Source: Motilibacter rhizosphaerae | GTDB lineage: Bacteria > Actinomycetota > Actinomycetes > Motilibacterales > Motilibacteraceae | Direction of reading: 5' to 3' | NCBI RefSeq assembly: GCF_004216915.1 | Contig: NZ_SGXD01000005.1 | Location: 62,001 to 126,000 of the forward strand | Length of the DNA stretch: 64,000 nt | Shown: positions 52,675 through 62,495 of the stretch, piece after piece | How the letters are laid out: each line of letters begins with the position of its first letter | How positions within the stretch are numbered: position 1 is the first letter of the stretch | Translations under genes and position numbers: made by a program | The notes under the pieces: model-generated | Seen by the model: the letters and a program-made list of their open reading frames with translations, nothing else | What the model was told of the DNA's origin: nothing | The model's database searches: none

Positions 52675-52690
52675 AGATCGGAGTGCACCG

Positions 52691-55600
52691 ATGCACAGAT
52701 GGGCCACACGGCTCACCGTCCTGAGTGCCGCTGTCGCGAGCGCTCTCGCCGGGTCGGCCACCGCCGTCACGGCAGCGCACGCGGATACGGCCGCAGGCAG
52801 CCCGATCTACCTCGACCGGAGCTACTCGCCGGTCGAGCGCGCGACCGACCTCGTGTCGCGGATGACCCTGGCGGAGAAGGCCGCCGAGCTCGACAGCAGC
52901 AGGGCCCCGGCGATCCCGCGCCTCGGCGTGGCCGCCTGGGGCTGGTGGAACGAGGCCAACCACGGGATCAACGCCTCGACGCTCACCGCTTCGGGCAACG
53001 CGACGACGCTGACCAACACCACGTCGTACCCGTCGGACCTGTCGCTGGGCAGCACCTGGGACCCGGACCTCGTCTACAAGGAGGCCGGGCTCATCGGTGA
53101 CGAGGCGCGCGACGTCTCGCCCGCCAACCGCCAGAACCTCGACTTCTACGCCCCGACCGTCAACCTCACGCGCGACCCGCGCTGGGGGCGCAACGACGAG
53201 TCGTGGAGCGAGGACCCGACGCTCACCGCAGCGCTCGCCTCGCAGTACGTCGACGGCCTCCAGGGCCAGACGCAGGACGGCAAGCTCCTGCCCGAGGCCA
53301 ACGGCTACTACAAGGCCATCGCGACGCTGAAGCACTACGCGGCGAACAACAGCGAGGTCAACCGCCGCCAGGGCTCGTCCGACATGGACGAGCGCACGCT
53401 GCGCGAGTACTACACCAAGCAGTTCGCGGACATCGTCCAGCAGGCGCACCCGGGCTCGATCATGAGCTCCTACAACGAGGTCAACGGCGTCCCGGCCGCG
53501 GCCAGCGTCAAGCTCATCGACACGATGGCGCGGCAGCAGTTCGGCTTCGACGGCTACTTCACCAGCGACTGCGACGCGGTCGAGGTGATCCAGAAGGACC
53601 ACCACTGGCAGCCGCCGGGCGCCCCCGCCCCGCTGGACCAGTACGGCCGCACCGCCTACGCCCTCTCCGCCGGTGAGGACCTGGACTGCAACGCGGGCTA
53701 CTCCGACGCGTTCAACTACGGCAACACGATCCCGACCGCGATCGCGCAGCACATCCAGACGCAGACCGACGTCTTCAACGAGGGCGACGTCGACGTCTCG
53801 GCCGTGCGCCTGTTCACCGCGCGCATCGAGACCGGCGAGTTCGACGACGAGGCCTCGGTGCCGTGGGTGCAGGCGGCTCGCCAGCGCCTCGGCGGCACGA
53901 CGTGGGTCTCGAGCGAGGCCAACGGCGCCATCACGGAGACGCCCGAGCGGCTCGCCCAGGCCCGTACCTCGGCCGACGAGAGCATCGTCCTGCTGAAGAA
54001 CTCCGCTCCCACGGGCGCGAAGTCCCCGCTGCTGCCGTTGAAGGTGCCGCACACCGGCGCCTACAAGGTCGCGGTCATGGGCTACTTCGCCCACCCGAGC
54101 CGCGGTCTCTACCTGGGTGGCTACTCGAGCATCCAGACCGCGTCGGGCCAGGCCAAGGAGATCGACGCCTACACCGGCATCAAGAACGCCGTCACGGCGA
54201 TCGACCCGTCGGCCCAGGTCGACTTCCTCCCCGGCGTGACCGGCGGCACCTCCGCCTCCTCGCTGAACACCGTCGACGCGGCCTCCATCGCCGCGGCGAA
54301 GGGCTACGACGCGGTCATCGTCGTGGCGGGCACCGACGGCGGCACCTCCGCCGAGGACCGGGACCGCACGACCATCGCGCTCCCCGGCGCCCAGTCGGCC
54401 ATGATCCAGCAGGCCGAGGCCGCCAACCCCAACACGGTCGTCTACCTCGAGACCGTGGGCGAGGTCGCCGTCGGCTCCTTCAAGGACAGCACCAACGCGC
54501 TGCTCTGGAGCTCGTACAACGGTGAGCGCCAGGGCGACGCGATCGCGGACGTCCTGCTGGGCAAGGTGAACCCGAGCGGCCACCTGCCCTTCACGTGGTA
54601 CGCGGACGACAGCCAGCTGCCGTCGATCCTCGACTACACGATCCGCCCGACGGCGACGAACCCCGGCCGTACGTACCAGTACTTCACCGGGACGCCGACC
54701 TACCCGTTCGGCTACGGCCTGAGCTACTCGACGTTCGACTACGAGAAGATCCGCGTCAGCAACTGGAGCGAGACGCCGGACGGCACGATCACCGTGCACG
54801 CCCGCGTGCGCAACACGAGCGACGTCGACGGCACCGAGGTGGCCCAGCTCTACGTCACCACCCCCAACGCCCCCTCGTCGGCCGAGCGGCCCACCAAGCG
54901 CCTCCTCGCCTTCCAGCGGGTGACGCTGCAGGCCGGTCACGGCGCGTCGGTCGTCTTCACGGTCCCGGCCTCGAAGCTCGCCTTCTGGGACACCGCGGCC
55001 GGCAAGTACGTCGTCGACCCGGGCCACTACGGCCTCGAGGTGGGCGGCAACAGCGCCGACATCGCGCAGACCGACTCGATCGACGTCCACGGCACGCTCA
55101 CGGTGAAGCCCGCGGTCCTGACCGCGAAGCCCATCCAGTCCGGTGACGTCGAGAACCAGGTCGCGCAGCGCGTCTTCGTCGACCCGGGCAAGACGATCGA
55201 CCCGCAGCTCACGGTCTCGATGACCGACCAGAGCATCTACGGCTACATCACCAAGGGCCAGAGCAAGCCGCTGCCCGCGGGGACGACCGTGACCTACTCG
55301 AGCAACCGGCCCTCGGTCGTCGGTGTGCAGGACGGGACCCTCAAGGCCCTCGGCACCGGCATCGCGACGGTCACGGCGACGCTGAAGTACCACGGTGCCA
55401 GCGTCTCCACGACCTTCACCGTCGACGTGGTGGAGCACGTGGCGCTGACCGCGCCCGCGCTCGTCACGCCGGGGTCGACGTTCACGGCGACGGCCACGCT
55501 GCCCTCCGGGCAGGGTGCACCGACGCTGACGGGCGTGTCGTTCGCGCTCGACCTGCCGCAGGGCTGGTCGGCGCAGGCGACGACGCCGACGACCGTGGAC

Positions 55601-56317
55601 AGCCTCCCCGGTGGCCAGACCGCGACCGTCTCCTGGCAGGTCACGGTCCCGGCCGACGCCCAGCCCGGTGACGGCACGCTCACCGCGACGGCGTCGTTCA
55701 CCTCGCCCAGCGGTGCCGGCACCGCCTCGGCCTCCACGTCGGTCACGACGCCGTACCCCTCGCTCGTCGCGGCGTACAGCAACGCGTCCACGACCAACGA
55801 CGGCACGGCGGGTGCCTACGACGGTGCTGGGCGGAGCTTCTCCGCCCAGGCGCTGGCCGGCGTGACGCCGAGCCTGACGCCCGGTGCGACGTTCACCCAC
55901 GACGGGGCGACGTTCACCTGGCCGTCGTCCGCGATCGGGACCCCGGACAACGTCTGGGCGAACGGGCAGACCATCGCCGTCTCCGGGTCGGGTTCGACGC
56001 TCCACCTCATCGGGGCGGCGAACAACGGCACGGCGACCGGCACCCTGCGCATCACCTACACCGACGGCACGACGCAGGACGCCACCCTGTCGTACAACGA
56101 CTGGTGGGGCGCCACTCCGGCTGCGGGGACCGACGTCCTCGTCGCCACGCCGTACCACCTGCTCAACGGTGTCAAGCAGAACCAGAAGGTGGGCATCTAC
56201 GACGCGCAGATCCCGCTGCAGGCAGGCAAGACCCTGGCCTACCTGACGCTGCCGAAGTTCAGCGCTCCGGGCACCCCGGGCCTGGCGATGCACGTGTGGA
56301 CCCTCGGCCTGAGCTGA
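52691..56317 (+). CDS. Secreted modular GH3 beta-xylosidase/beta-glucosidase
   Basis: 1208 residues. Signal peptide (1-32, A-A-H-A-D), GH3 N- and C-terminal domains (about 40-620) with catalytic nucleophile D293 in F-T-S-D-C-D-A-V and K-H-Y-A-A-N-N near residue 214, then a fibronectin type III-like domain (to about 800). These are followed by a Big_2-like domain (with S-S-N-R-P-S-V-V-G-V near residue 872), a NEW3-like beta-sandwich and a C-terminal carbohydrate-binding-like domain (Y-S-N-A-S-T-T-N-D onward). The layout around S-D-C-D-A-V is closest to the xylosidase/arabinofuranosidase branch of GH3. It should cut exo-glycosidic bonds of plant polymers outside the cell. ATG 52691 has GGAG seven bases upstream. 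Confidence 0.92.
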   Translation: MHRWATRLTVLSAAVASALAGSATAVTAAHADTAAGSPIYLDRSYSPVERATDLVSRMTLAEKAAELDSSRAPAIPRLGVAAWGWWNEANHGINASTLTASGNATTLTNTTSYPSDLSLGSTWDPDLVYKEAGLIGDEARDVSPANRQNLDFYAPTVNLTRDPRWGRNDESWSEDPTLTAALASQYVDGLQGQTQDGKLLPEANGYYKAIATLKHYAANNSEVNRRQGSSDMDERTLREYYTKQFADIVQQAHPGSIMSSYNEVNGVPAAASVKLIDTMARQQFGFDGYFTSDCDAVEVIQKDHHWQPPGAPAPLDQYGRTAYALSAGEDLDCNAGYSDAFNYGNTIPTAIAQHIQTQTDVFNEGDVDVSAVRLFTARIETGEFDDEASVPWVQAARQRLGGTTWVSSEANGAITETPERLAQARTSADESIVLLKNSAPTGAKSPLLPLKVPHTGAYKVAVMGYFAHPSRGLYLGGYSSIQTASGQAKEIDAYTGIKNAVTAIDPSAQVDFLPGVTGGTSASSLNTVDAASIAAAKGYDAVIVVAGTDGGTSAEDRDRTTIALPGAQSAMIQQAEAANPNTVVYLETVGEVAVGSFKDSTNALLWSSYNGERQGDAIADVLLGKVNPSGHLPFTWYADDSQLPSILDYTIRPTATNPGRTYQYFTGTPTYPFGYGLSYSTFDYEKIRVSNWSETPDGTITVHARVRNTSDVDGTEVAQLYVTTPNAPSSAERPTKRLLAFQRVTLQAGHGASVVFTVPASKLAFWDTAAGKYVVDPGHYGLEVGGNSADIAQTDSIDVHGTLTVKPAVLTAKPIQSGDVENQVAQRVFVDPGKTIDPQLTVSMTDQSIYGYITKGQSKPLPAGTTVTYSSNRPSVVGVQDGTLKALGTGIATVTATLKYHGASVSTTFTVDVVEHVALTAPALVTPGSTFTATATLPSGQGAPTLTGVSFALDLPQGWSAQATTPTTVDSLPGGQTATVSWQVTVPADAQPGDGTLTATASFTSPSGAGTASASTSVTTPYPSLVAAYSNASTTNDGTAGAYDGAGRSFSAQALAGVTPSLTPGATFTHDGATFTWPSSAIGTPDNVWANGQTIAVSGSGSTLHLIGAANNGTATGTLRITYTDGTTQDATLSYNDWWGATPAAGTDVLVATPYHLLNGVKQNQKVGIYDAQIPLQAGKTLAYLTLPKFSAPGTPGLAMHVWTLGLS

Positions 56318-56345
56318 GCCAGCACGGGCGGTAGCCCAGCACGAC

Positions 56346-56379
56346 GAGGAGCCGTGGTCCCCCGGGGCCACGGCTCCTC
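56346..56379 (+). terminator. Rho-independent-like terminator after the GH3 gene
   Basis: GAGGAGCCGTGG (56346-56357) pairs perfectly with CCACGGCTCCTC (56368-56379) over 12 bp. No T-run follows, as is common at high GC. Confidence 0.8.
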
Positions 56380-56502
56380 CGCGTCCCGGGTCGTTACGGT
56401 CCGGACCCGGTGGTGCAACGATGGAGAAACCGCCGGGGGAGACGGTTCCGAGGCCGCGACCAGCAGGGTCTGCCGGCACCTCAGGACAGGAGTCCCCCCT
56501 CC

Positions 56503-59097
56503 ATGCCACACCCCTCTCCCCGCCGCAGGCGCGCGGCGGCGCTCGGCTGCGCGCTCGCGACCGCCGGGCTGGCGCTCACCGCGGTCCAGCCCGCCGCGCG
56601 CGCCACGACGACCGTGAAGGACGACGACGGCGTCATCACCTGGGACGTCAACGACGCCTCCCGCGGCGACGTCGACGACGGCTCGATCGCCACGGGCGGA
56701 GCGCCCTTCCAGAACGGCAACGGGACCAACCCCTTCGACGGCTTCGGCGCACTGCGCACGACGGTGAGCGGGCGAGGCGTTACCGCTGCCGCCTCGGGCA
56801 GCGGCCACATCCTGCGCGGCTTCGGCCTGACCTACGACGGCGTCGACGGCTGGGTGACGACGGCGCCGGTCACCCTCGGTGGCGTGCGCTTCTCCCGCTC
56901 GATCCTCGTGGACCCGACCCACCACTGGACGCGCTACGTCGACACCGTCACCAACATCGCCTCCCGGCCCCGCAAGGTCCGGGTCTCGTTCGGCGGCGGC
57001 GTGGGCTACAGCACCGCGGGGTTCCCCGTCAGCCTCATGTCCCAGGGCGGCGCGCACCCGGCCGACTGGACGTACGTCGCCGCCACCTCGAGCGGCGACG
57101 CGCACCTCGCGACCGACGACTCCTGGGCGGTCATCTCCGACAGCGTCGACGGCACCGCCGCGAAGCCCGCGAAGCACGGCCCGCGGGGCGTGCTCACGGG
57201 GCGCGCCGATGCGTACTCCGACTTCCGCTTCGCCAGCAGGGTGTTCTCGTCGTCGTACGCCCAAGGTCCTCGGCAGGGGGAGGCCGACTACCTCGGGGTG
57301 GACAACACGCTGAGCCTGTCCGCGGGGCGCACTGCGAGCGTCGTGCACTTCGTCACGGCAGCCGCGCCCGAGAAGACGGCGACGGCCGGGCAGCAGGCGG
57401 CCGTGGTGCAGGGCGTCCTCCAGTCCCTGACTGCTGCGCTGCCCCTCTCCGACCTCACGCCGGCCGCACTGTGCACGGTGGCGAACCTCGACGTGACGTC
57501 CGTGGCGGGCTACGACGCCGCGACGTGCGCGAAGCAGGTCCCGCTGGGCCCGACGGCCCAGCCCCCGGTGGTGCCGCCCACGACGACCTCGCGCTACCCG
57601 GTCGCCGAGAAGACCGTCGCCCAGATGCTCGCGGACATGGCCGCGGGCCGGACGACGTCGGTGGCCATCACCCAGGCCTACATCGACCGCATCGCGGCGT
57701 ACGACCGTGGGCAGTCGGGTCTCAACTCCTACCTGTACCTCGACGTCGCGCACGCGCTCGCGGAGGCTCGCGCCGCGGACGCCGCCCGCGCGAAGGGGGC
57801 GACGGGCGCCCTGCTCGGCATCCCCGTGGCGCTCAAGGACCTCTACGACACCAAGGACATGCCGACCACCGGTGGCTCGCTGGCCCTGGCAGGCAGCCGT
57901 CCGACCACCGACGCGACCGCCGTGGCCCGGCTGCGCGCGGCGGGTGCGGTCATCCTCGGCAAGCTCAACCTCTCGGAGTTCGCCTGGAGCGGCAACTACA
58001 GCCAGAGCGGCGTGGGGGGGAGCACGTACAACCCGTACGACACCGACCGTTCGGCCGCGGGGTCGAGCGGCGGGACGGGCGCGTCGACCGCGGCGAGCCT
58101 GAACGCGTTCAGCATGGGCACGGACAGCTGCGGCTCCCTCCAGGGCGTCAGCGGCGTGACGGGGCTCGACACGATCCGCGCCACCCGCGGGCTCACGAGC
58201 CTCGCCGGGGTCTTCCCGCTCGAGGGCTTCCAGGACAGCGCCGGCCCGATGACGCGGAGCATCACCGATCTCGCCACCGCCCTGACCGTGCTCGCGGGCA
58301 CGGACAGCAAGGACGCGCTGACGGCCAAGGCGACGGCGCACGTCCCCGCCGGTGGCTACACGACGTTCCTCAAGGCGGGAGCGCTGTCCGGCAAGCGGCT
58401 CGGCTACCTCGACTACTTCCCCAGCCAGTACGCCGACGCGGCCGTCTCGACGCACTTCTCCGGCGTGCTCGCGAAGCTGAAGAGCAGCGGCGCCACCGTC
58501 GTGGACGTCACGAGCGGCTTCAACGCGGCGACGAGCAAGCGCTCCACGGCGTACTACGCCTCGGGCGTGTGGAGCTCGGCGCACTACCGGCACGACATCA
58601 ACGCGTTCCTGGCCGCGAACAAGGGCTTCACGGTCAAGGACGTCAAGCAGATCGCGGCCAGTGGCAAGGCGATCCCGTTCCTGCAGTCGGCGCTCGAGGC
58701 GGCGGCCAAGGCGAAGGACCCGTCGGCGGCTGACCTGGCGAAGACCGCGGCGGCCAAGAAGGCGCTCGCGGGGGCGATCGAGGGGTTCATGAAGGCGCAC
58801 CACCTCGACGCGCTCGTCTACCCGACCAACGCCGACGACCCGGCGATCGCGGACGGTGACCGCGGGTTCAACCAGAACTGCCAGATCAGCGCCGACAGCG
58901 GCCTGCCCGGCGTGACGGTCGCCACCGGCACCGACACCCACGGACTGCCCGTGGGCCTGGAGTTCCTCGGTGCCTCGTGGACCGACGGGCAGCTCCTCGG
59001 CCTGGCGTACTCCTACGAGCAGCACGCGAAGGGCACGACGGTCGGGCGCAAGGCCCCGAAGGGCTACGGGAACCTGGCGTACGCGCGGGTGTCGTAG
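56503..59097 (+). CDS. Secreted protein with N-terminal beta domain and amidase-signature domain
   Basis: 864 residues. A signal peptide (ending near A-R-A-T, residue 34) leads to a region of about 320 residues that is beta-rich and that I cannot assign, then a Pro/Thr linker near 355-365 and a complete amidase-signature domain (about 370-864). The catalytic triad is visible: K445 (A-L-K-D), S522 (A-G-S-S-G-G) and S545 (D-S-C-G-S, where D-T-G-G-S is usual). It would hydrolyse an extracellular amide or ester, substrate unknown. ATG 56503 lies after AGGAG. Terminators flank it on both sides, so it is monocistronic. Confidence 0.87.
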   Translation: MPHPSPRRRRAAALGCALATAGLALTAVQPAARATTTVKDDDGVITWDVNDASRGDVDDGSIATGGAPFQNGNGTNPFDGFGALRTTVSGRGVTAAASGSGHILRGFGLTYDGVDGWVTTAPVTLGGVRFSRSILVDPTHHWTRYVDTVTNIASRPRKVRVSFGGGVGYSTAGFPVSLMSQGGAHPADWTYVAATSSGDAHLATDDSWAVISDSVDGTAAKPAKHGPRGVLTGRADAYSDFRFASRVFSSSYAQGPRQGEADYLGVDNTLSLSAGRTASVVHFVTAAAPEKTATAGQQAAVVQGVLQSLTAALPLSDLTPAALCTVANLDVTSVAGYDAATCAKQVPLGPTAQPPVVPPTTTSRYPVAEKTVAQMLADMAAGRTTSVAITQAYIDRIAAYDRGQSGLNSYLYLDVAHALAEARAADAARAKGATGALLGIPVALKDLYDTKDMPTTGGSLALAGSRPTTDATAVARLRAAGAVILGKLNLSEFAWSGNYSQSGVGGSTYNPYDTDRSAAGSSGGTGASTAASLNAFSMGTDSCGSLQGVSGVTGLDTIRATRGLTSLAGVFPLEGFQDSAGPMTRSITDLATALTVLAGTDSKDALTAKATAHVPAGGYTTFLKAGALSGKRLGYLDYFPSQYADAAVSTHFSGVLAKLKSSGATVVDVTSGFNAATSKRSTAYYASGVWSSAHYRHDINAFLAANKGFTVKDVKQIAASGKAIPFLQSALEAAAKAKDPSAADLAKTAAAKKALAGAIEGFMKAHHLDALVYPTNADDPAIADGDRGFNQNCQISADSGLPGVTVATGTDTHGLPVGLEFLGASWTDGQLLGLAYSYEQHAKGTTVGRKAPKGYGNLAYARVS

Positions 59098-59110
59098 CGC
59101 TGGCTACCGG

Positions 59111-59138
59111 CCTGGGGTGGGGGAGACCCCACCCCAGG
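59111..59138 (+). terminator. Terminator hairpin after the amidase-signature gene
   Basis: CCTGGGGTGGG (59111-59121) pairs with CCCACCCCAGG (59128-59138) over 11 bp with a six-base loop, 13 bp after the stop codon. Confidence 0.85.
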
Positions 59139-59178
59139 TCTGCCGGGTGGCTCGATGGTGTGGCGCGGCGGAGGTCCA

Positions 59179-59184
59179 TAGCGT
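59179..59184 (+). promoter_or_regulatory. Putative -10 element (TAGCGT) of the ABC transporter operon
   Basis: TAGCGT lies 37 bases before ATG 59222, so this transcript would have a leader of about 30 nt; GAGG stands seven bases before the ATG as a ribosome site. Confidence 0.45.
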
Positions 59185-59221
59185 CGAAGGCGTCCTGAAG
59201 TCGTTGTCTGCGAGGCCTTCC

Positions 59222-59959
59222 ATGCGTACCCGACTCCGCCCCCAGCCGGTCGTCCCCGCCACGTCGGCGGTCATGACCGTCCCGCCCCAGCGGCGCCCGG
59301 CCGTCGTCCTCACCGACGTCACCCGCGTCCACCCGGGTGGCGTCCGTGCGCTCGACGGCGTCTCGCTCGTCGTCGAGCGGGGCAGCTTCCTGGCCGTGAT
59401 GGGCCCGTCCGGCTCCGGCAAGAGCACGCTCATGCACTGCGCCGCGGGGCTCGACGTGCCCACGAGCGGCTCGGTCGAGGTGGACGGGGTCGCGGTGCAG
59501 CGGCTCGACGAGACCGCGCGTGCGGTGCTGCGCCGCGAGCGCGTGGGGTTCGTCTTCCAGTCGTACCACCTGCTCCCCTCGCTCTCGGTGCGGGACAACA
59601 TCACGCTGCCGCTGCGCCTCGGGGGCCGCACCGTTGATCCCGCGTGGCTCGACGAGCTCGTCGAGCGGGTGGGGCTCTCCCACCGGCTCGACTCGCGACC
59701 CGGGGAGCTGTCCGGGGGCCAGCAGCAGCGCGCGGCACTGGCGCGCGCGCTCGTCACCCGCCCCGCGGTGGTGTTCGCCGACGAGCCGACCGGCGCGCTC
59801 GACTCCACCACGGCGCAGCAGGTGCTGCGGCTGCTGCGCGAGCTCGTCGACGACCTGCACCAGACGGTCGTCATGGTGACCCACGACGCCGGAGCCGCGG
59901 CCCAGGCCCACGAGACCGTCGTCATGCGCGACGGGCGCATCGTCGGGGCGGTGGCGTAG
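59222..59959 (+). CDS. ABC transporter ATP-binding protein (MacB/LolD type)
   Basis: 245 residues. Walker A G-P-S-G-S-G-K-S-T near residue 60, Q-loop F-V-F-Q-S-Y-H near residue 113, signature L-S-G-G-Q-Q-Q-R near residue 160, Walker B V-V-F-A-D-E-P-T near residue 180 and switch His in V-T-H-D near residue 218 are all present. It should power the FtsX-type permease encoded two bases downstream. ATG 59222 is taken; ATG 59273 would remove 17 residues and is equally plausible for the fold. Confidence 0.94.
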   Translation: MRTRLRPQPVVPATSAVMTVPPQRRPAVVLTDVTRVHPGGVRALDGVSLVVERGSFLAVMGPSGSGKSTLMHCAAGLDVPTSGSVEVDGVAVQRLDETARAVLRRERVGFVFQSYHLLPSLSVRDNITLPLRLGGRTVDPAWLDELVERVGLSHRLDSRPGELSGGQQQRAALARALVTRPAVVFADEPTGALDSTTAQQVLRLLRELVDDLHQTVVMVTHDAGAAAQAHETVVMRDGRIVGAVA

Positions 59960-59961
59960 TC

Positions 59962-62421
59962 GTGTGGCGCCTCGGTCTGGACCTGGCCCGCCGACGCGTG
60001 CTCGCGCTGCTCGCGGTCGTCGTCGCCGTGCTCGGCGGCGTCGCCCTCGTGACCGCGACCGGCGTGCTCGCCGAGTCGGGGCTGCGCTCGCACGTCCCCG
60101 CGGGTCGGCTCGCGGGTGCAGGTGTGGTCGTGACCGCACCGCAGGGCGTCCCCGCGACCCTGCCGGCCCGGCTGGCCGCCGTCCCCGGCGTGACGGCCGC
60201 GGTCGGTGACGTCAGCCTGCCCGCGGCCGTGCTGGACAGGGTCGGGAAGCCCGTCGCCGCAGGCGATCCTGCGGTGGCGGGCCACGGCTGGTCGTCGGTG
60301 CAGCTGCTGCCGCACGCGGTGGTCAGCGGTTCCGCGCCGCATGCGGAGGACGAGGTGGCCCTGGACTCCGCGACCGCCACGGCCGCCGGAATCCGCGTGG
60401 GTGACCGCGCCCGGCTCGTGGTCGTCGGCGTGCCGACCGAGGACCGGGTCACGGCCGTCGTCCGCACCGGCGTACGCGGCATCTGGCTCAGCGACGCGAC
60501 CGCTGCGGCGCAGCGGCCCGGGACCGTCGACCTCGTCGGCCTGCGGGTCGGCCACGGCGGCGCGGAGCGCGTGCGCCGCGAGCTCCGCGGGTCAGGCCTC
60601 GAGGTCCTCACCGGCGCGGCGCGGGGCGACGCAGCCACGCCGACAGCGGTCGGCAGCCGCTCGATGCTGCTCCTGCTCTCCTCGTCGCTGGCCGGTGTGC
60701 TGCTGCTCGTCATCGGCTTCGTCGTGGCTGCCGCCCTCGGGGTCGCCGCCAGCGCGATGCGCCCGGAGCTGTCGCTGCTGCGAGCGGTGGGCGCGACGCC
60801 CCGGCAGGTCCGGCGCCTGCTCGCCCGCCAGGCGCTCGCCGTCTCGGCCCTCGGCGTGCTGCCGGGAGCGGCCCTGGGCTACCTGCTGGCCGGCGCGCTG
60901 CGTGCCCGGCTCGTCGACCTCGGGCTGCTCGACTCCACGCTGCCGTTCAGCTGGAGCCCGCTGCCGGCGCTGCTCGCGGTGGTGCTCGTGCTGGGCACCG
61001 TGCACCTCGCCGCGCTGGCCGCCGGGTGGCGCCCGTCCCGGCTGCCCGCGGTCGACGCGGTGGCGTCGGCGAAGGCCGAGCCGCGTACGCCGTCGCGGGT
61101 GCGCGCCGGCATCGGTGCCGCGCTCGTGCTCGGCGCCACGGTCCTCGCGGGGTTCCCCCTGGCCGTCCGCACCGAGGAGGGCGCGGCGGCCACCTCCGTG
61201 GCCGGGCTGCTCGCCGTCCTCGGCCTGCCGCTCGTCGGCCCGCTCGTCGTGCAGCGGCTGGCCACGGCGCTCGCGCGGCGGCTGCCGCGGCGTACCCCTC
61301 CGGCGGGGTGGCTGACGGTGACGGGGACGGCAGGGAGCCCCCGCCGCGCGACGAGCGCGGTCACCAGCCTCGCGATGGTCGTCGTCCTCGTCCTGACCTA
61401 CGTCCTCGTGCAGACGACGCTGTCCACCGCGGCGTCGCGCGACCTGTCCCGCGGCACCCTCGGCGATGCGGTCGTCACCGCGCCGGGCGTCGGCGGGGTC
61501 GGGGCCACCGCGGTCGAGACGCTGGCCGCGACGCCGGGCGTGCGCGCCGCGGTCCCCGTCTCCTCGACGACCGTCACGCGGACGTACGACGAGCTGGGCG
61601 ACCCGACGACCGAGGCCGAGTCGGCCCTCGTCCTGCCCGCGCAGGCGGGCGCGGTGCTCGACCTCGGAGTACGCCGGGGCAGCCTCGCGGACCTGCACGG
61701 CGCCACTGCGGCGCTCTCGACGGACGCGGCCCGGTCCTCGGGCGTCGAGGTGGGGGAGCAGGTGCCGCTCCAGCTCGCCGACGGTGCGCGGGTGCAGGCT
61801 CGCGTCGTCGCCGTCTACGCACGGGGACTGGGCTTCGGCCCGGTGGCCGTCTCGGCGGACCTGGCGCGCGGCCGCCGCGTGCCCCTCCTCGCCGAGCGGG
61901 TGCTCCTCCGCACCGACGGCACCGTGGCGACGCGTACCGCGCTCGGGCGCACGGTCGCGGCGCTCCCCGGCGCCGTGCTCTCGGCTGCGGGCCCGGCCGG
62001 TGGTGCGGACACGCGGACGGAGGCCGACGCGAGCAGCGGGCTGAACCTCGCGACGCTGGTCGTGCTGCTCGGCTACCTGCTGCTCAGCATCGCCAACCGC
62101 ATGGTCGCGGCCACCGTGCAGCGGCGCCAGGAGGTCGCGCTGCTCCGCCTGGTGGGAGCAACCCCGGCGCAGGTGCGCGCGGTGCTGCGCGGGGAGAGCG
62201 CGCTGGTCGCGGCCGCCGCGGTGGGAGCCGGGCTGCTGCTCAGCGCGGTGCCGCTGGGGCTGCTCGGGGTCGCGTTCCTCGGCCGTCCGTGGGCGGCCGG
62301 CCCGCTCTGGCTGCTGCCCGCCGTGGTGGTCGGGGTGGCGGCGGTGGCCCTGGGGACGACCGAGCTGCCGCTGCGGCGGATGCTGCGCGCCCCGGCCTCC
62401 GCTGCCCTCGCCCGTGAGTGA
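59962..62421 (+). CDS. FtsX/MacB-type ABC transporter permease, double repeat
   Basis: 819 residues with two FtsX-type modules. An N-terminal membrane helix (10-35) and a large extracellular MacB-like domain (about 40-225) are followed by three helices (230-370), a second N-terminal helix (about 465-485), a second extracellular domain (to about 690) and three final helices. E-L-S-L-L-R-A-V-G-A-T-P near residue 270 and E-V-A-L-L-R-L-V-G-A-T-P near residue 725 are the duplicated coupling-helix signatures. Such mechanotransmission systems move lipids, lipoproteins or peptides rather than small solutes. GTG 59962, two bases after the ATPase stop. Confidence 0.93.
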   Translation: MWRLGLDLARRRVLALLAVVVAVLGGVALVTATGVLAESGLRSHVPAGRLAGAGVVVTAPQGVPATLPARLAAVPGVTAAVGDVSLPAAVLDRVGKPVAAGDPAVAGHGWSSVQLLPHAVVSGSAPHAEDEVALDSATATAAGIRVGDRARLVVVGVPTEDRVTAVVRTGVRGIWLSDATAAAQRPGTVDLVGLRVGHGGAERVRRELRGSGLEVLTGAARGDAATPTAVGSRSMLLLLSSSLAGVLLLVIGFVVAAALGVAASAMRPELSLLRAVGATPRQVRRLLARQALAVSALGVLPGAALGYLLAGALRARLVDLGLLDSTLPFSWSPLPALLAVVLVLGTVHLAALAAGWRPSRLPAVDAVASAKAEPRTPSRVRAGIGAALVLGATVLAGFPLAVRTEEGAAATSVAGLLAVLGLPLVGPLVVQRLATALARRLPRRTPPAGWLTVTGTAGSPRRATSAVTSLAMVVVLVLTYVLVQTTLSTAASRDLSRGTLGDAVVTAPGVGGVGATAVETLAATPGVRAAVPVSSTTVTRTYDELGDPTTEAESALVLPAQAGAVLDLGVRRGSLADLHGATAALSTDAARSSGVEVGEQVPLQLADGARVQARVVAVYARGLGFGPVAVSADLARGRRVPLLAERVLLRTDGTVATRTALGRTVAALPGAVLSAAGPAGGADTRTEADASSGLNLATLVVLLGYLLLSIANRMVAATVQRRQEVALLRLVGATPAQVRAVLRGESALVAAAAVGAGLLLSAVPLGLLGVAFLGRPWAAGPLWLLPAVVVGVAAVALGTTELPLRRMLRAPASAALARE

Positions 62422-62495
62422 GTCCGGCCGACGGAGGCACGCCCGCTCGCTACCGTGGCGGGCGTCGCCCACCGCCTCGCGTCAGGACCGCCCGC

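Noticed and set aside
52598-56509. A 1303-codon open frame antisense to the GH3 gene
   Set aside because: No recognisable domain, and the sense strand encodes an intact modular GH3 enzyme with all motifs.
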